From: an uncultured bacterium
GTDB taxonomy: Bacteria > Actinomycetota > Coriobacteriia > Coriobacteriales > Coriobacteriaceae
NCBI GenBank assembly: GCA_905216045.1
Contig: CAJMSL010000016.1
Span: 1-23,965 of the forward strand
Direction: 5' to 3'
DNA: 23,965 nucleotides
Under the pieces are notes generated by a model that was given only the letters and a program-made list of their open reading frames with translations, did no database searches and was not told where the DNA came from. The position numbers and the translations under genes are program-made. Shown one piece after another: positions 1 through 8,600 of this stretch. Position 1 is the stretch's first letter. Each line of letters begins with the position of its first letter.

Positions 1-1290
1 GTCCCACGGATCAAAGATCTCGTCGAGTTTCTCCTGGCTGACGGTGCAGCGCGGATCGGCCTCGAGACGCTCCTTAAAGGTGGGGCCGGAGACACAATCC
101 TGTACCTCGTGCCAGGTTGCCATGGCGTTCTCCTGCACAATGGCGTACGCGTCCTCGCGGGTGATGCCCGTATCGACGAGGGCGAGCAGCACCTTGGAGG
201 AGAAGATGAGGCCGCGGGTCTTATTGAGGTTGGCCATCATGCGGGCAGGGTACAGCTGCAGGCCGTCGATAACGCGAATGAGGCACTGGAACATGTGGTC
301 GAGGGCGATGAAGCTGTCGGCCTGGGCGACGCGCTCGGCAGAGGAGTGCGAAATGTCACGCTCGTGCCACAGGGCGACGTTGTCGAAGGCAACCTGCGCG
401 TTGGCCTTCACGACGCGCGACAGGCCGCAGACCTTCTCCATGGTGATGGGGTTGCGCTTGTGCGGCATGGCGGAGCTGCCCTTTTGACCCTTACGGAACG
501 GTTCCTCGGCCTCGAGTGTATCGGTCTTCTGCAGATTGCGAACCTCGGTAGCGATGCGCTCACAGGTGGCCGCGGTGGTGGCGAGAACGCCGGCGAGGTA
601 GGCGTGATGATCGCGGCTAATAACCTGCGTGGACAGCGGGTCGTGAACCAGGCCCAGGTGCTCGCAGACATATTCCTCGACAAACGGCTCGATGGAGCTG
701 TACGTGCCGACAGCGCCCGAGATGGCACCAAAGGCAACGTTCTTGCGGGCATCCTCAAGACGGTCCAGATCGCGCTTGAGCTCCCAGGCCCAAGAGCCAA
801 ACTTCATGCCAAAGGTCATCGGCTCGGCGTGGATGCCATGAGTACGGCCGGCGCAGAGCGTGTTGCGCTCCTCGAAGGCACGACGCTTGCAGATCTCGCC
901 GAGCTTCTTGACGTCCTCGATGATCAGGTCGCAGGCCTGGGTGAGCTGGTAGCACAGGGCCGTGTCGCCCAGATCGGAGCTGGTCATGCCATAGTGAACC
1001 CAGCGGCTGGGCTTGGGGTCGCCCTCGGGAACATCGGCATCGATGTACTCCTTCATGTTGGTCAGGAAGGCAATGACGTCGTGGCGCGTGACTTCCTCGA
1101 TCTCATCGACCTTCGCCTTCTCAAAGTTGGCATGGTCGCGGATCCACTGGGCCTCGTCTTTGGAAATACCGATCTTGCCGAGCTCCGCCTGGGCCTCGCA
1201 GGCCAGAACCTCGATCTCCTGCCAAATGGCGTACTTGTTCTCGAGGGAGAAGATGTGCCCCATCTCCGGGCGGGTATAGCGATCGATCAT
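1..1290 (-). CDS. purB: Adenylosuccinate lyase (partial, C-terminus cut by the window edge)
   Basis: It cleaves SAICAR to AICAR plus fumarate and adenylosuccinate to AMP plus fumarate in cytoplasmic purine synthesis. Reading back from the ATG at 1290 gives 430 residues without a stop, ending in ...EIFDPWD at the window edge. The fumarate-lyase signature SSAMPHKRNP is present, as are the family segments HYGMTSSDLGD and GRTHGIHAEPMTFG. Family members are roughly 430-480 residues, so little should be missing. The start is supported by an AGGAG Shine-Dalgarno sequence about 6 bases upstream (aaaaaggagccgctATG). It appears to be the first or only gene of its unit, since a tRNA and its terminator lie upstream on the same strand. 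A long plus-strand ORF across it is an antisense shadow. Confidence 0.96.
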   Translation of the reverse strand, partial: MIDRYTRPEMGHIFSLENKYAIWQEIEVLACEAQAELGKIGISKDEAQWIRDHANFEKAKVDEIEEVTRHDVIAFLTNMKEYIDADVPEGDPKPSRWVHYGMTSSDLGDTALCYQLTQACDLIIEDVKKLGEICKRRAFEERNTLCAGRTHGIHAEPMTFGMKFGSWAWELKRDLDRLEDARKNVAFGAISGAVGTYSSIEPFVEEYVCEHLGLVHDPLSTQVISRDHHAYLAGVLATTAATCERIATEVRNLQKTDTLEAEEPFRKGQKGSSAMPHKRNPITMEKVCGLSRVVKANAQVAFDNVALWHERDISHSSAERVAQADSFIALDHMFQCLIRVIDGLQLYPARMMANLNKTRGLIFSSKVLLALVDTGITREDAYAIVQENAMATWHEVQDCVSGPTFKERLEADPRCTVSQEKLDEIFDPWD

Positions 1291-1334
1291 AGCGGCTCCT
1301 TTTTGGTTATTGGCACGTTGGTCGTAACCCAACC

Positions 1335-1363
1335 ATTGTACCGTGCGCAGGTGCAAGTATGGG
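1335..1363 (-). promoter_or_regulatory. Possible purB promoter
   Basis: On the minus strand a good -10 hexamer TACAAT (1335-1340) lies about 45 bases upstream of the purB start. The hexamer 17 bases further up (CCCATA, 1358-1363) is a poor -35, so the call rests mainly on the -10. I see no purine riboswitch core in this leader. Confidence 0.3.
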
Positions 1364-1392
1364 CAGCAGGCATTAACCTAACATTTTGGAAT

Positions 1393-1410
1393 TGGAGCGA
1401 GCAACGGGAC
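1393..1410 (-). repeat. Partial copy of the tRNA-Gly 3' end (attachment-site-like direct repeat)
   Basis: The 18 bases here match 1586-1603, the last 18 bases of the tRNA-Gly gene including its encoded CCA, with a single mismatch (position 1400 against 1593). The repeat has the same orientation as the tRNA. A short 3'-end duplication of a tRNA is what site-specific integration into a tRNA leaves behind. No integrase or cargo remains in the 175 bases between the copies, so this may equally be a decayed tandem tRNA. Confidence 0.55.
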
Positions 1411-1419
1411 GTCTGCGTT

Positions 1420-1495
1420 ATTTGCTTCGCAAATCCGCACCGGCTTCAGGCGCCTGTCGGCGCCTTCGCCTGCTCGCTACAAACGCTTCGCGTTT
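1420..1495. repeat. Row of three small GC-rich hairpins
   Basis: Three perfect inverted repeats follow one another: ATTTGC-TTC-GCAAAT (1420-1434), AGGCGCC-TGTC-GGCGCCT (1448-1465) and AAACGC-TTC-GCGTTT (1481-1495). The outer two have the same design: a 6-bp stem ending in GC and a TTC loop. No convincing ORF covers the stretch. It could be a REP-like intergenic element, a structured RNA or decayed mobile DNA. The function is unknown. Confidence 0.5.
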
Positions 1496-1515
1496 GCTTA
1501 ACGCTCGCACCCTGG

Positions 1516-1530
1516 CGGGTTCGAGTCCCG
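1516..1530 (+). repeat. Inverted tRNA T-arm copy
   Basis: CGGGTTCGAGTCCCG here is the exact reverse complement of 1598-1612, the T-arm of the tRNA-Gly gene. The two arms flank the terminator hairpin at 1541-1574. No D-arm or anticodon arm is visible upstream on the plus strand, so I read it as the 3' remnant of a convergent, decayed tRNA or as part of a scar, not a working tRNA. Confidence 0.5.
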
Positions 1531-1540
1531 GCGCTTGGTA

Positions 1541-1574
1541 GTAAAAAGCACGGCAACGTAACGCTGCCGTGCTT
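1541..1574 (-). terminator. Rho-independent terminator downstream of tRNA-Gly
   Basis: A 10-bp perfect stem (AAGCACGGCA at 1546-1555 pairing with TGCCGTGCTT at 1565-1574) is followed on the minus strand by a T5 run. It begins 12 bases after the 3' end of the tRNA gene. Confidence 0.85.
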
Positions 1575-1585
1575 GTGCTTTTTAC

Positions 1586-1660
1586 TGGAGCGGGCAACGG
1601 GACTCGAACCCGCGAGTGTCAGCTTGGGAAGCTGATGCCTTACCACTTGGCGATGCCCGC
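1586..1660 (-). tRNA. tRNA-Gly (anticodon CCC)
   Basis: Read on the minus strand, the 75 bases fold into a complete cloverleaf. The acceptor stem is GCGGGCA/TGCCCGC, the anticodon stem TCAGC/GCTGA encloses the loop TTCCCAA, and the T-arm CGGGTTCGAGTCCCG is canonical. Loop positions 34-36 read CCC, which decodes GGG glycine codons. The discriminator base is U and the terminal CCA is encoded in the DNA (1586-1588). A good promoter lies just upstream and a terminator just downstream, so it is probably transcribed alone. Confidence 0.96.
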
Positions 1661-1673
1661 ATATGTGGGGGAT

Positions 1674-1703
1674 AGTATAACGCGGTTGTCTTGTTCGATA
1701 CAA
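1674..1703 (-). promoter_or_regulatory. Promoter of tRNA-Gly
   Basis: On the minus strand a -35 TTGTAT (1698-1703) and a -10 TATACT (1674-1679) are separated by 18 bases. The -10 lies 13 bases upstream of the first tRNA base, a fitting distance for a short leader. Confidence 0.75.
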
Positions 1704-1832
1704 GGGTGTCGATGCTTGTTTTAGCTGTGGAGAATCGTTTGAAAACCGCGCCAATTGTGGAGATGAGGACCTTTGTCTTTCTTTTCTTACCATCTTCTAC
1801 CTGCATTTTTATCTGATTGTTGTATTTGAGCT

Positions 1833-1957
1833 CGATTTGTCAGAAATCGGGCAAGCTTTTGGTCAGGCTCCGGTACTTACCCGCATGAACCTCGGGGGTA
1901 GCCTCATCCTACGCGTCGCAACCTCCCCATGCGGCGCACGAGGGATAAGGAGCAGCC
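1833..1957 (+). promoter_or_regulatory. Possible structured 5' leader of the adhesin gene
   Basis: The 297-base gap 1661-1957 contains the tRNA promoter and then this stretch. It holds CGATTT-GTCAG-AAATCG (1833-1849) and a 7-bp inverted repeat CCGCATG (1881-1887) / CATGCGG (1928-1934). Nested inside the latter, GGGGGT (1894-1899) can pair with ACCTCC (1921-1926). It ends in a strong AAGGAG ribosome-binding site before the ATG at 1958. I compared it by eye with c-di-GMP riboswitch cores and saw no match. I see no clear sigma-70 promoter, so the start of the transcript is unknown. Confidence 0.35.
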
Positions 1958-4900
1958 ATGTCCAACGCACCCACGCACTCTGTCCACAGCGCAATCGCAA
2001 CAGGTCCGCTGCTCCTGCTCCTCTTCCTGCTTTTCGGCTGCCTGACACCGGGAGCCGCATTTGCCGTCGATGGCTACGATCAGCTCGGCTTCCGCACTAT
2101 TAGCGATGATTGTGGGCCCTTCTTCATCGGCAAGTATGAAGCTCAAGACGCCTCGATTGCCTACTGCATGAACCAGGAGCGCCCCGGCCCCACCAAGCCG
2201 GGCGGCCCATGGCTCAACTTTGATCAAGGCTGGGTGTGGCTCGACGACGAGTTCGCGGCAATCGTTTGTCACGGATATCCTACCGCCACGTCGTTTGGCG
2301 GTTACCATCTTTCACCCGATCGCGCCCGCGCCGCAACCCAGCTTGCCGTATGGATGCTCAACGGCACTACCCATGTCGACGGTACTTACTCTTACACGAC
2401 CGCTCAGGGCAAAACCAAGAGTGGGCACTTTACCACTGACAATGAAGTCGTGGCGGCGGCGCGGTGGCTCCACGACAGCGCAAAATCAGGAAGCATCAAA
2501 GCCGCTCCGCACCGCGCGCGACGCTATCTAGGAGCCGTATCGGGCGGCAGCAAACGTCAGGACATGCTCTATGTACTGCCGGCGGTCTCTGTTTCCTTCA
2601 AAAAACAGTCTGCAAACGCCGCCATTACCAGCGGAAACAATACTTATCAGTTTGACGGGGCAACATTCGATATTTTTGAGAGCGCCAGCGGCGCGCATGT
2701 CGGCACCATCCAGATGGACAGCAACGGTCGGGCGCAAGCAACACTTCTGCCCAACACGGCATACTACCTAGTTGAAACGAAGGCGCCGGCCGGCTATGTC
2801 CCCCGTCGTGCTCGCATCGCCTTTACCACGGGGAATGACGGTGGACAGGTCGCCATTGATGAACAGCCCGGCACCATCAACCTGCGTATCGTAAAACTCG
2901 ATGCCGCGACGAATGCCGGCCCCCAGGTGGGATCTTCACTCGCAGGAGCAGAGTTCACGTGTGTGTCGCAATCAACCCCTGGATGGGCGCAGATCCTCAC
3001 GACCGACGAAAGCGGTCGGGCTACCCTCGTCGATGTCCCCTTAGGAACCTTTACCATCTACGAATCAAAAGCCCCCGAGGGCTACCTGCCATCCAACGAC
3101 AGCTGGACCTATACCGTTGGAGCCGACCAGCTCGGCGATTCAGGCGTAGTCGAGATCGAATCTCGCATTTCCGATATCCCCATTGCGTTTGACCTTGAGA
3201 TTTCCAAATTCAAGGATTACGGCAATAGCGACCAATCCGGCCTGGAGCAACCGGCGGGTGGTGTTGTCTTTGAGGTTGTCAGCAACAGTTCTCAGCAGGT
3301 TGTTGGCACACTGACCACAAACATCTATGGCTTTGCCTCCACCAAAGATCAGCCCGAAGCATGGTTCGGCACAGGCAAGCGACCCGCCGGTGTCCACGGA
3401 GCTGTCCCATACGACCGTGCCGGCTACACGATTCGCGAGGTTCCGGAAACCGTCCCCGAGGGTTTTAAACGTGCAGGGGAATGGACCGTCGGGGCCAATC
3501 AGATTTCCAACGGCGCCGAGCTTCAATATATCGTGGACAACCACGCGCTGTCGACGCATCTCCAGATTGTAAAACGCGATGCCCAAACAGGCGCTTCTGT
3601 TCCACTAGCCGGATTCACCTTCCAACTCCTCGACAGCAATCACGAACCTGTCTCACAAACTTGCTGGTATCCAGCACATAACGTAATGGACACCTTTACG
3701 ACTGACGCGACCGGGACCGTCACACTGCCCGAATCGCTCGTGCCGGGCACCTATTATGTACGCGAAACCTCGGCCAAAGAGCCCTATCTTGTCGGCGAGG
3801 AGATCGAGGTAAACATACCCGCCGACATGAACCTAACGCCCGTTGCAATCGCCTCGTATTATGGCCACACCGCGACCGGAAACATCAGGATCGTTAAAAC
3901 CGATGCCGTAGACGGCAGCAGCCTCGCGGGCGCCGTCTTTGAGATCCGTGCCTCGGGTGATATCGTGCGCCCCGACGGTAGCATTGCCGCGCTCGACGGT
4001 GAGACTGTCGCTACCGTCACGACGGATGAAACTGGAGAAGCACGCGCGGACGACCTCCCGCTGGGATCTGGCACCGCACGCTACGAGGTTGTCGAGACTC
4101 AAGCGCCGGCAGGCTTCTTACTCGATCGGACATCCCATATTGTCGACCTTACTTATGCCGACCAGAAAACACCCGTTGTAGAAGCACGGCTTAACGTATC
4201 CGACGATTACACCAAGGTTGATGTCTCCAAGGTCGATGCAAGCGGTGAGCAGGAAGTGGAAGGCGCACAGCTCACCTTATATGGTCCCGATAAAACCGAA
4301 ATAGACTCCTGGACCTCATCCGACAAGCCGCACCGCGTCGAACATCTTGCACCTGGCACCTACTCGTTGCGCGAAATGATGTCTCCGCGGACCTATGACC
4401 TTGCCGAGGAGATAACGTTTGAAATAAAAGATACGGGAGAAGTCCAATCCGTCGCGATGAAGGATGCGCCCATCGAGATCAAGGGGCAGGTCGACAAGCG
4501 TCAGGAACTTGTCCAACCTATCGAAAAGGGCCTGTTGGCTAACGGCGATGGTAAAAACCGCGCCACGACGCAAACCAATAGTGATGGGCTTTTCTCCTAT
4601 ACCATCGATGCTCGAAACGATTCCGCTACTTGGGTTGATGAGTTTACGATTACCGATGATCTTGAGTGCGCCAAAGACGGCACGGCGAGATTCATCTCAA
4701 TCGAAACCCCCGTCGCCATCGGCGACCTCAACGGTCTGTGCAACGTATGGTATCGCACGACGCCGTTGGACTCGACAGACGTCGATGAGCCGGCGAACGC
4801 GACACTTGACGATGGGCACGAAAATCCTTGGCTTGAGTCCGACGAAGTAAAAGAGAGCCTGGGTGAGGACTGTCGCCTCGTCGATTACGACGGTTGGCAC

Positions 4901-5389
4901 CTCTGGAAGGCGGATATCTCGACCACGGAATCCACCACACTCGAGGCGGAAGAGCTCGACCTTGCATCCAATACCGTCGTAACGGGCATTCGAATTGAAT
5001 ACGGTGCGGTAGCCGCCGACTTTACGACTCGAAGCGATGCGGATTCTTGGACCCGCGATGATCTCAAAGATGAGCACGACGACCTTGACGATGCCAAAGC
5101 AATCCTTGGTGCAGACGCTCGGGGCGCAGTCGTGCACATGCAGGCAACATCGGCTTATACGCCCCAAACCGCACTCACCAACAGCGCACGCGTCGATCTT
5201 TGTCGCAACGGCGGCGGCGATAAACTTGAGTCACATGACGAGGACTGTGTCATTCAACGCTGTACCCTACCGCAGGACCTACCGGCAACAGGACCAGTTC
5301 CCATCGCCGCTTGCATCACCGCGCTCCTGACCTCGGGTGCCGCAGCCCTATGGTTCGCTCGCCTTAGGTCGATCCCAAAGAAGCGCTAG
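1958..5389 (+). CDS. LPATG-anchored surface adhesin with thioester domain and Cna_B/SpaA repeats
   Basis: A secreted, wall-anchored protein of 1143 residues. A hydrophobic signal peptide covers about 1-36 (cleavage after AFA). An N-terminal thioester domain is indicated by Cys70 (AYCMNQ) and the TQLA motif at 127-130. In this family the Cys and Gln form an internal thioester that can bond covalently to host proteins. Six Cna_B/SpaA-like domains follow at about 210-304, 307-409, 411-530, 533-640, 641-745 and 752-840. Most show the Lys near their first strand (K313, K417, K539, K647, K758) and the Glu of the ETKAPAGY-type motif (E273, E369, E494, E603, E713, E806), the pair that forms isopeptide crosslinks. 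Residues 841-1090 are a less familiar Asp-rich region. LPATG at 1108-1112, a membrane segment and a basic tail form a sortase signal. No sortase gene lies in the window. The start follows a strong AAGGAG site. Adhesion is inferred from the architecture. Confidence 0.92.
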   Translation: MSNAPTHSVHSAIATGPLLLLLFLLFGCLTPGAAFAVDGYDQLGFRTISDDCGPFFIGKYEAQDASIAYCMNQERPGPTKPGGPWLNFDQGWVWLDDEFAAIVCHGYPTATSFGGYHLSPDRARAATQLAVWMLNGTTHVDGTYSYTTAQGKTKSGHFTTDNEVVAAARWLHDSAKSGSIKAAPHRARRYLGAVSGGSKRQDMLYVLPAVSVSFKKQSANAAITSGNNTYQFDGATFDIFESASGAHVGTIQMDSNGRAQATLLPNTAYYLVETKAPAGYVPRRARIAFTTGNDGGQVAIDEQPGTINLRIVKLDAATNAGPQVGSSLAGAEFTCVSQSTPGWAQILTTDESGRATLVDVPLGTFTIYESKAPEGYLPSNDSWTYTVGADQLGDSGVVEIESRISDIPIAFDLEISKFKDYGNSDQSGLEQPAGGVVFEVVSNSSQQVVGTLTTNIYGFASTKDQPEAWFGTGKRPAGVHGAVPYDRAGYTIREVPETVPEGFKRAGEWTVGANQISNGAELQYIVDNHALSTHLQIVKRDAQTGASVPLAGFTFQLLDSNHEPVSQTCWYPAHNVMDTFTTDATGTVTLPESLVPGTYYVRETSAKEPYLVGEEIEVNIPADMNLTPVAIASYYGHTATGNIRIVKTDAVDGSSLAGAVFEIRASGDIVRPDGSIAALDGETVATVTTDETGEARADDLPLGSGTARYEVVETQAPAGFLLDRTSHIVDLTYADQKTPVVEARLNVSDDYTKVDVSKVDASGEQEVEGAQLTLYGPDKTEIDSWTSSDKPHRVEHLAPGTYSLREMMSPRTYDLAEEITFEIKDTGEVQSVAMKDAPIEIKGQVDKRQELVQPIEKGLLANGDGKNRATTQTNSDGLFSYTIDARNDSATWVDEFTITDDLECAKDGTARFISIETPVAIGDLNGLCNVWYRTTPLDSTDVDEPANATLDDGHENPWLESDEVKESLGEDCRLVDYDGWHLWKADISTTESTTLEAEELDLASNTVVTGIRIEYGAVAADFTTRSDADSWTRDDLKDEHDDLDDAKAILGADARGAVVHMQATSAYTPQTALTNSARVDLCRNGGGDKLESHDEDCVIQRCTLPQDLPATGPVPIAACITALLTSGAAALWFARLRSIPKKR

Positions 5390-5398
5390 CGCGATGAA

Positions 5399-5434
5399 AA
5401 AGCGGGCGAGCCAGTCCCCTGGCTCGCCCGCTTT
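5399..5434. terminator. Bidirectional terminator between convergent genes
   Basis: A long perfect stem (AAAGCGGGCGAGCCAG, four-base loop, complement) ends with T's on both strands: CTTT on the plus and TTTTT on the minus. It lies 10 bases after the adhesin stop and just beyond the stop of the minus-strand gene at 5456, so it can serve both. Confidence 0.9.
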
Positions 5435-5455
5435 CAATCATTTAAATCGCCGTAT

Positions 5456-5674
5456 CTACTCTGCAGACGAAGATCCACCATCAACGATTGCCTGCTCGGA
5501 CTCAGGAATCCCATCGGCACCCGTGCTCTGTTCTTGCTCCACCTCTTCGCTGATTGCGGAGGCGGGGGTCGAGCCCTTCGCACCCACGATGTAGGCAGCC
5601 CCAAATCCTAACGCAATGGCAATCAAGGTCAAAATCACGTAGACAGGCCAATGGCGCTTAATATACGAAAACAC
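5456..5674 (-). CDS. Small single-pass membrane protein, function unknown
   Basis: A 72-residue protein starting at GTG (5674) behind an AAGGAG site (taaggagtcaacGTG). Residues about 10-31 form one hydrophobic helix (VYVILTLIAIALGFGAAYIV) after a short basic N-terminus. The remaining 40 residues are hydrophilic, rich in Glu, Ser and Gly, and probably disordered. The gene begins 21 bases after the stop of the M28-like gene and is followed by a strong terminator, so the two are likely one operon. I do not recognise a family. A partner role for the upstream membrane protein is possible on context only. Confidence 0.75.
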   Translation of the reverse strand: MFSYIKRHWPVYVILTLIAIALGFGAAYIVGAKGSTPASAISEEVEQEQSTGADGIPESEQAIVDGGSSSAE

Positions 5675-5695
5675 GTTGACTCCTTAGAGCTCCGT

Positions 5696-8600
5696 CTACG
5701 AACGGCGGATAACCTCGGTCACGACCTCGGATACCGTAGCAATGTTCGTCGGGTTGACATTGTGGGGCAGGTCGTCCTCGGTACGAGCGCAAGCCAGACG
5801 CGTGCCGTCCACGCCGGCGATGGTGAGGGCTCGGCGGCTCGCCTCGAGCGCGGCATAGGCATCGGTCTTGGCATAGGGCATCTCGAGCGCGCCACAATCG
5901 ACATGGAACGACTTGCAGACCTTGCTGACCAGGTTCATGATGCGGCGATCGCCCTTGAGCAGTTGTTGTTCGCCCTCGACCGTCACAACCGAAAGCCTAC
6001 CGGCGCCGACGGATTCAAGATTGATGAAAAATACGCCGCGGAGCTTATCGCGATGCGAAGCCAAGAAGGCCTTCATGCCGGCGCCATCACAATCCGAGGC
6101 GCCCGTTGCCACAAACCAGATATCGTGACCAAGCAGCTCATCATCGCCCATAGAGGCGACAGCCGAGAGCATATCTTCGGAAGAAGCGCCATCGGAAGAC
6201 GTAGCGCCACCCTTCCAGCCATCGTTATCGTCCTCGAAGTTATCCCACGAACCGATACCGCGACCGGACTTCTTGGCATCGTAATCGTCTTCGACGCCCA
6301 GCCAGTCACTCATGCTGTCCTGCTCGTTTTTCTTTTTACGACCGAACAGGCCACCCAGGCCGCGCTTACGAGACTTGGGTGCCGCCGGGGCGGGAGCCGA
6401 AATGGTCTCGATCGGCTGCGCGCCCGACGCAACGGGCACAGGAGGCGCAACGGGTGCCGATGTGGGTTCGGGACCTTGGGCGGTAGCAAAGGGGTCGTTG
6501 ACCTGGGCAGAGGGATCGGGAAGGTCGAACAGCGACGTGCGAGACGCAACGTTTGCCTGCTTCATAGACGGCAGCGACGGATCGGGGACCGAAGCCAGCG
6601 GAGACGAGGAAGGTGCAGGCGACGGTGCCGACGACGGATCGGGAACATTCATCTGCGGACGCGGCGATGCTTGGGAGGAAATCTGGGCCATAAGGGAATC
6701 GACCGTTTCGTCCTGGGTGGGAGCGACATTGGCAACCGTGGCACCGGAACCACTCGGGGTCGGCATGGTGAAAATCTGCGTGGAGTAAGGCCTCGACTCA
6801 TCCGGTTCGAGAGGCTCGGAAACCGCAGGCACTTCCTCCTGCTCGGCCTCGGTCGAATCAGCTTGCTCGGCTGCCGCACATTGCTCTTCGCCAGAGTTGG
6901 CCTCGACGGGCTCGTCCTCGGCAGCATCAATGGGCTCGTCATCGTCCACCGCGTCGCCCTGTTCATCGGAAACAGGAAGGGACTCGGCAATCGCGGTGCC
7001 CTGCTTTTCAAACGTTATCGTGGAATCGAACTTCGCGGCATCAAACGACATGGTGCTATCGACGTGCTGCTGTGCCTCGAAAGACGTTGTTGCCTCAACA
7101 ACATCCGCGGACGTCGGTTGCTGGGACTCAAAGGACGTTGTAGCTTCGGCGGCGTCGACGGGCACGGACTGCACAGCCTCGTTCTGCTCGAACTCTTGCG
7201 CCGCGAGCTCACGTGCCGCCTCGGCTGCCTGCTGCTGAGCGATAGCCTCCTGCTCGGCAACCTCGCGTGCGGCAGCGCGCTTCTCCTCGAAATCGTCGAC
7301 AAATTTCTTGCCCTTTGCAAGCGCACCCTTAAAGAAGTTGGAAGCGCTGGCGCCAATCGAAGAGAACGCGGATGCAATATCGGCATGGGGCGTTGCCGCG
7401 GGAATCTCGGCCGAGAAATCAGTATCGCTCTCGTAAGACACGCGCCTCGGCTGTTCAACGTAATCGTCGTCAGACTCGTCCGCAACGTCTTGCGCTGGCG
7501 CGGCGGGAGCCAAAATGTCCAGTCCTGCCGCGGGATCGATCGCGGACACCGCCTCGGACTCGGCAACGGCAGCGGTAACCGCGGCAGACTCATTATCCAC
7601 AGTGACAGCGGGCGCAGGCTCGGGCTCAAACGTCGGCTCCTCGCCCTCCTCGTAATCGAGTGTGCAGGACTCGGGAAGCATGCCCAGGGCACGGATGGCA
7701 TCCGAGCCAAATCGGATGTTACCGGCGGCGTTGCGATAGAGCTTGGGCTCGGGCTCGGCAGACTCCTCCGCCGGCTCGGCAGCGGGAACCTCGTCATTGA
7801 ACTCTTCGGCTTGGGCAGCCTGATTCTGATCCTCAGGCACGATAGCGCCGATCAGCGTCTCGTCGGCAGACGCACCCTCAAAGCCCTCGATTTGCTCGTC
7901 GAAAGCCTCACCCTGTTCGGGCTCGGTCTGAGCGTCGGGAGCAATCGGCTGACCGAATTCGTCCTCGGCGTAGGTAGGCTCTTCATACTCGATGGTGTTG
8001 CCGTAGTCGTTTTGCTGCTGGGCCGCGGCATATTCCGCCGCTGCGCGCGCCATTTCCTCGGCACGACGCTTCTGCTCCCCAAAATAGGTATCGAACGGAA
8101 CATCGTCGGGAAACTCGTTTTCACCCTGGAAGGGAGCAACGTTGTCCATAACGCCGAGCATAGCGGCGACAGAAGACTTGTTGCACACCGCGCCAGACGT
8201 ATAGGGAAGAATGTGGCGGTTAGAGATGATGTTTACCGCGTTGGCGAGTGCAACGAGGGAAGCGAGGATCGCGACAATCCACAGCAGAACCTTGAGCGCG
8301 CCGGGGAGCGGCAGAATACGCAGGATGGCAACGGCAGCGGGGGCAACCGTGGCAACGGGCAACAGCTTGGCGATGAGCGCACGATACGAAGCATAAGGCT
8401 CGCGGGCGAGCAGCTCAGCACGGGGAGAGTCGTAGTGTGCGACAACGACCACCGGGCGGTTACGCGGGGACGCGAGCGGGCCCGAGGCCTTGTGGTAGGC
8501 GATGACATTTTGGCTCACGCCCGTCTTGCCCAGGCGCGAAACCACGGGGTGGCCCGTGCGCTCGAGCACGTAAAGAACGGCGCCGACAATGGCCAGCAAG

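Noticed and set aside
1420..1495. CRISPR array
   Set aside because: The hairpins differ in sequence and length, and no direct repeat with regular spacers is present.
1500..1540. A second, plus-strand tRNA
   Set aside because: Only a T-arm is recognisable. No matching acceptor, D-arm or anticodon arm lies upstream.
109..1635. A 508-codon plus-strand ORF
   Set aside because: It is antisense to purB and runs through the tRNA region. The minus strand carries the SSAMPHKRNP lyase signature.
1833..1957. c-di-GMP riboswitch upstream of the adhesin
   Set aside because: The GCAAA-type core segments and tetraloop-receptor features of known classes are not seen.
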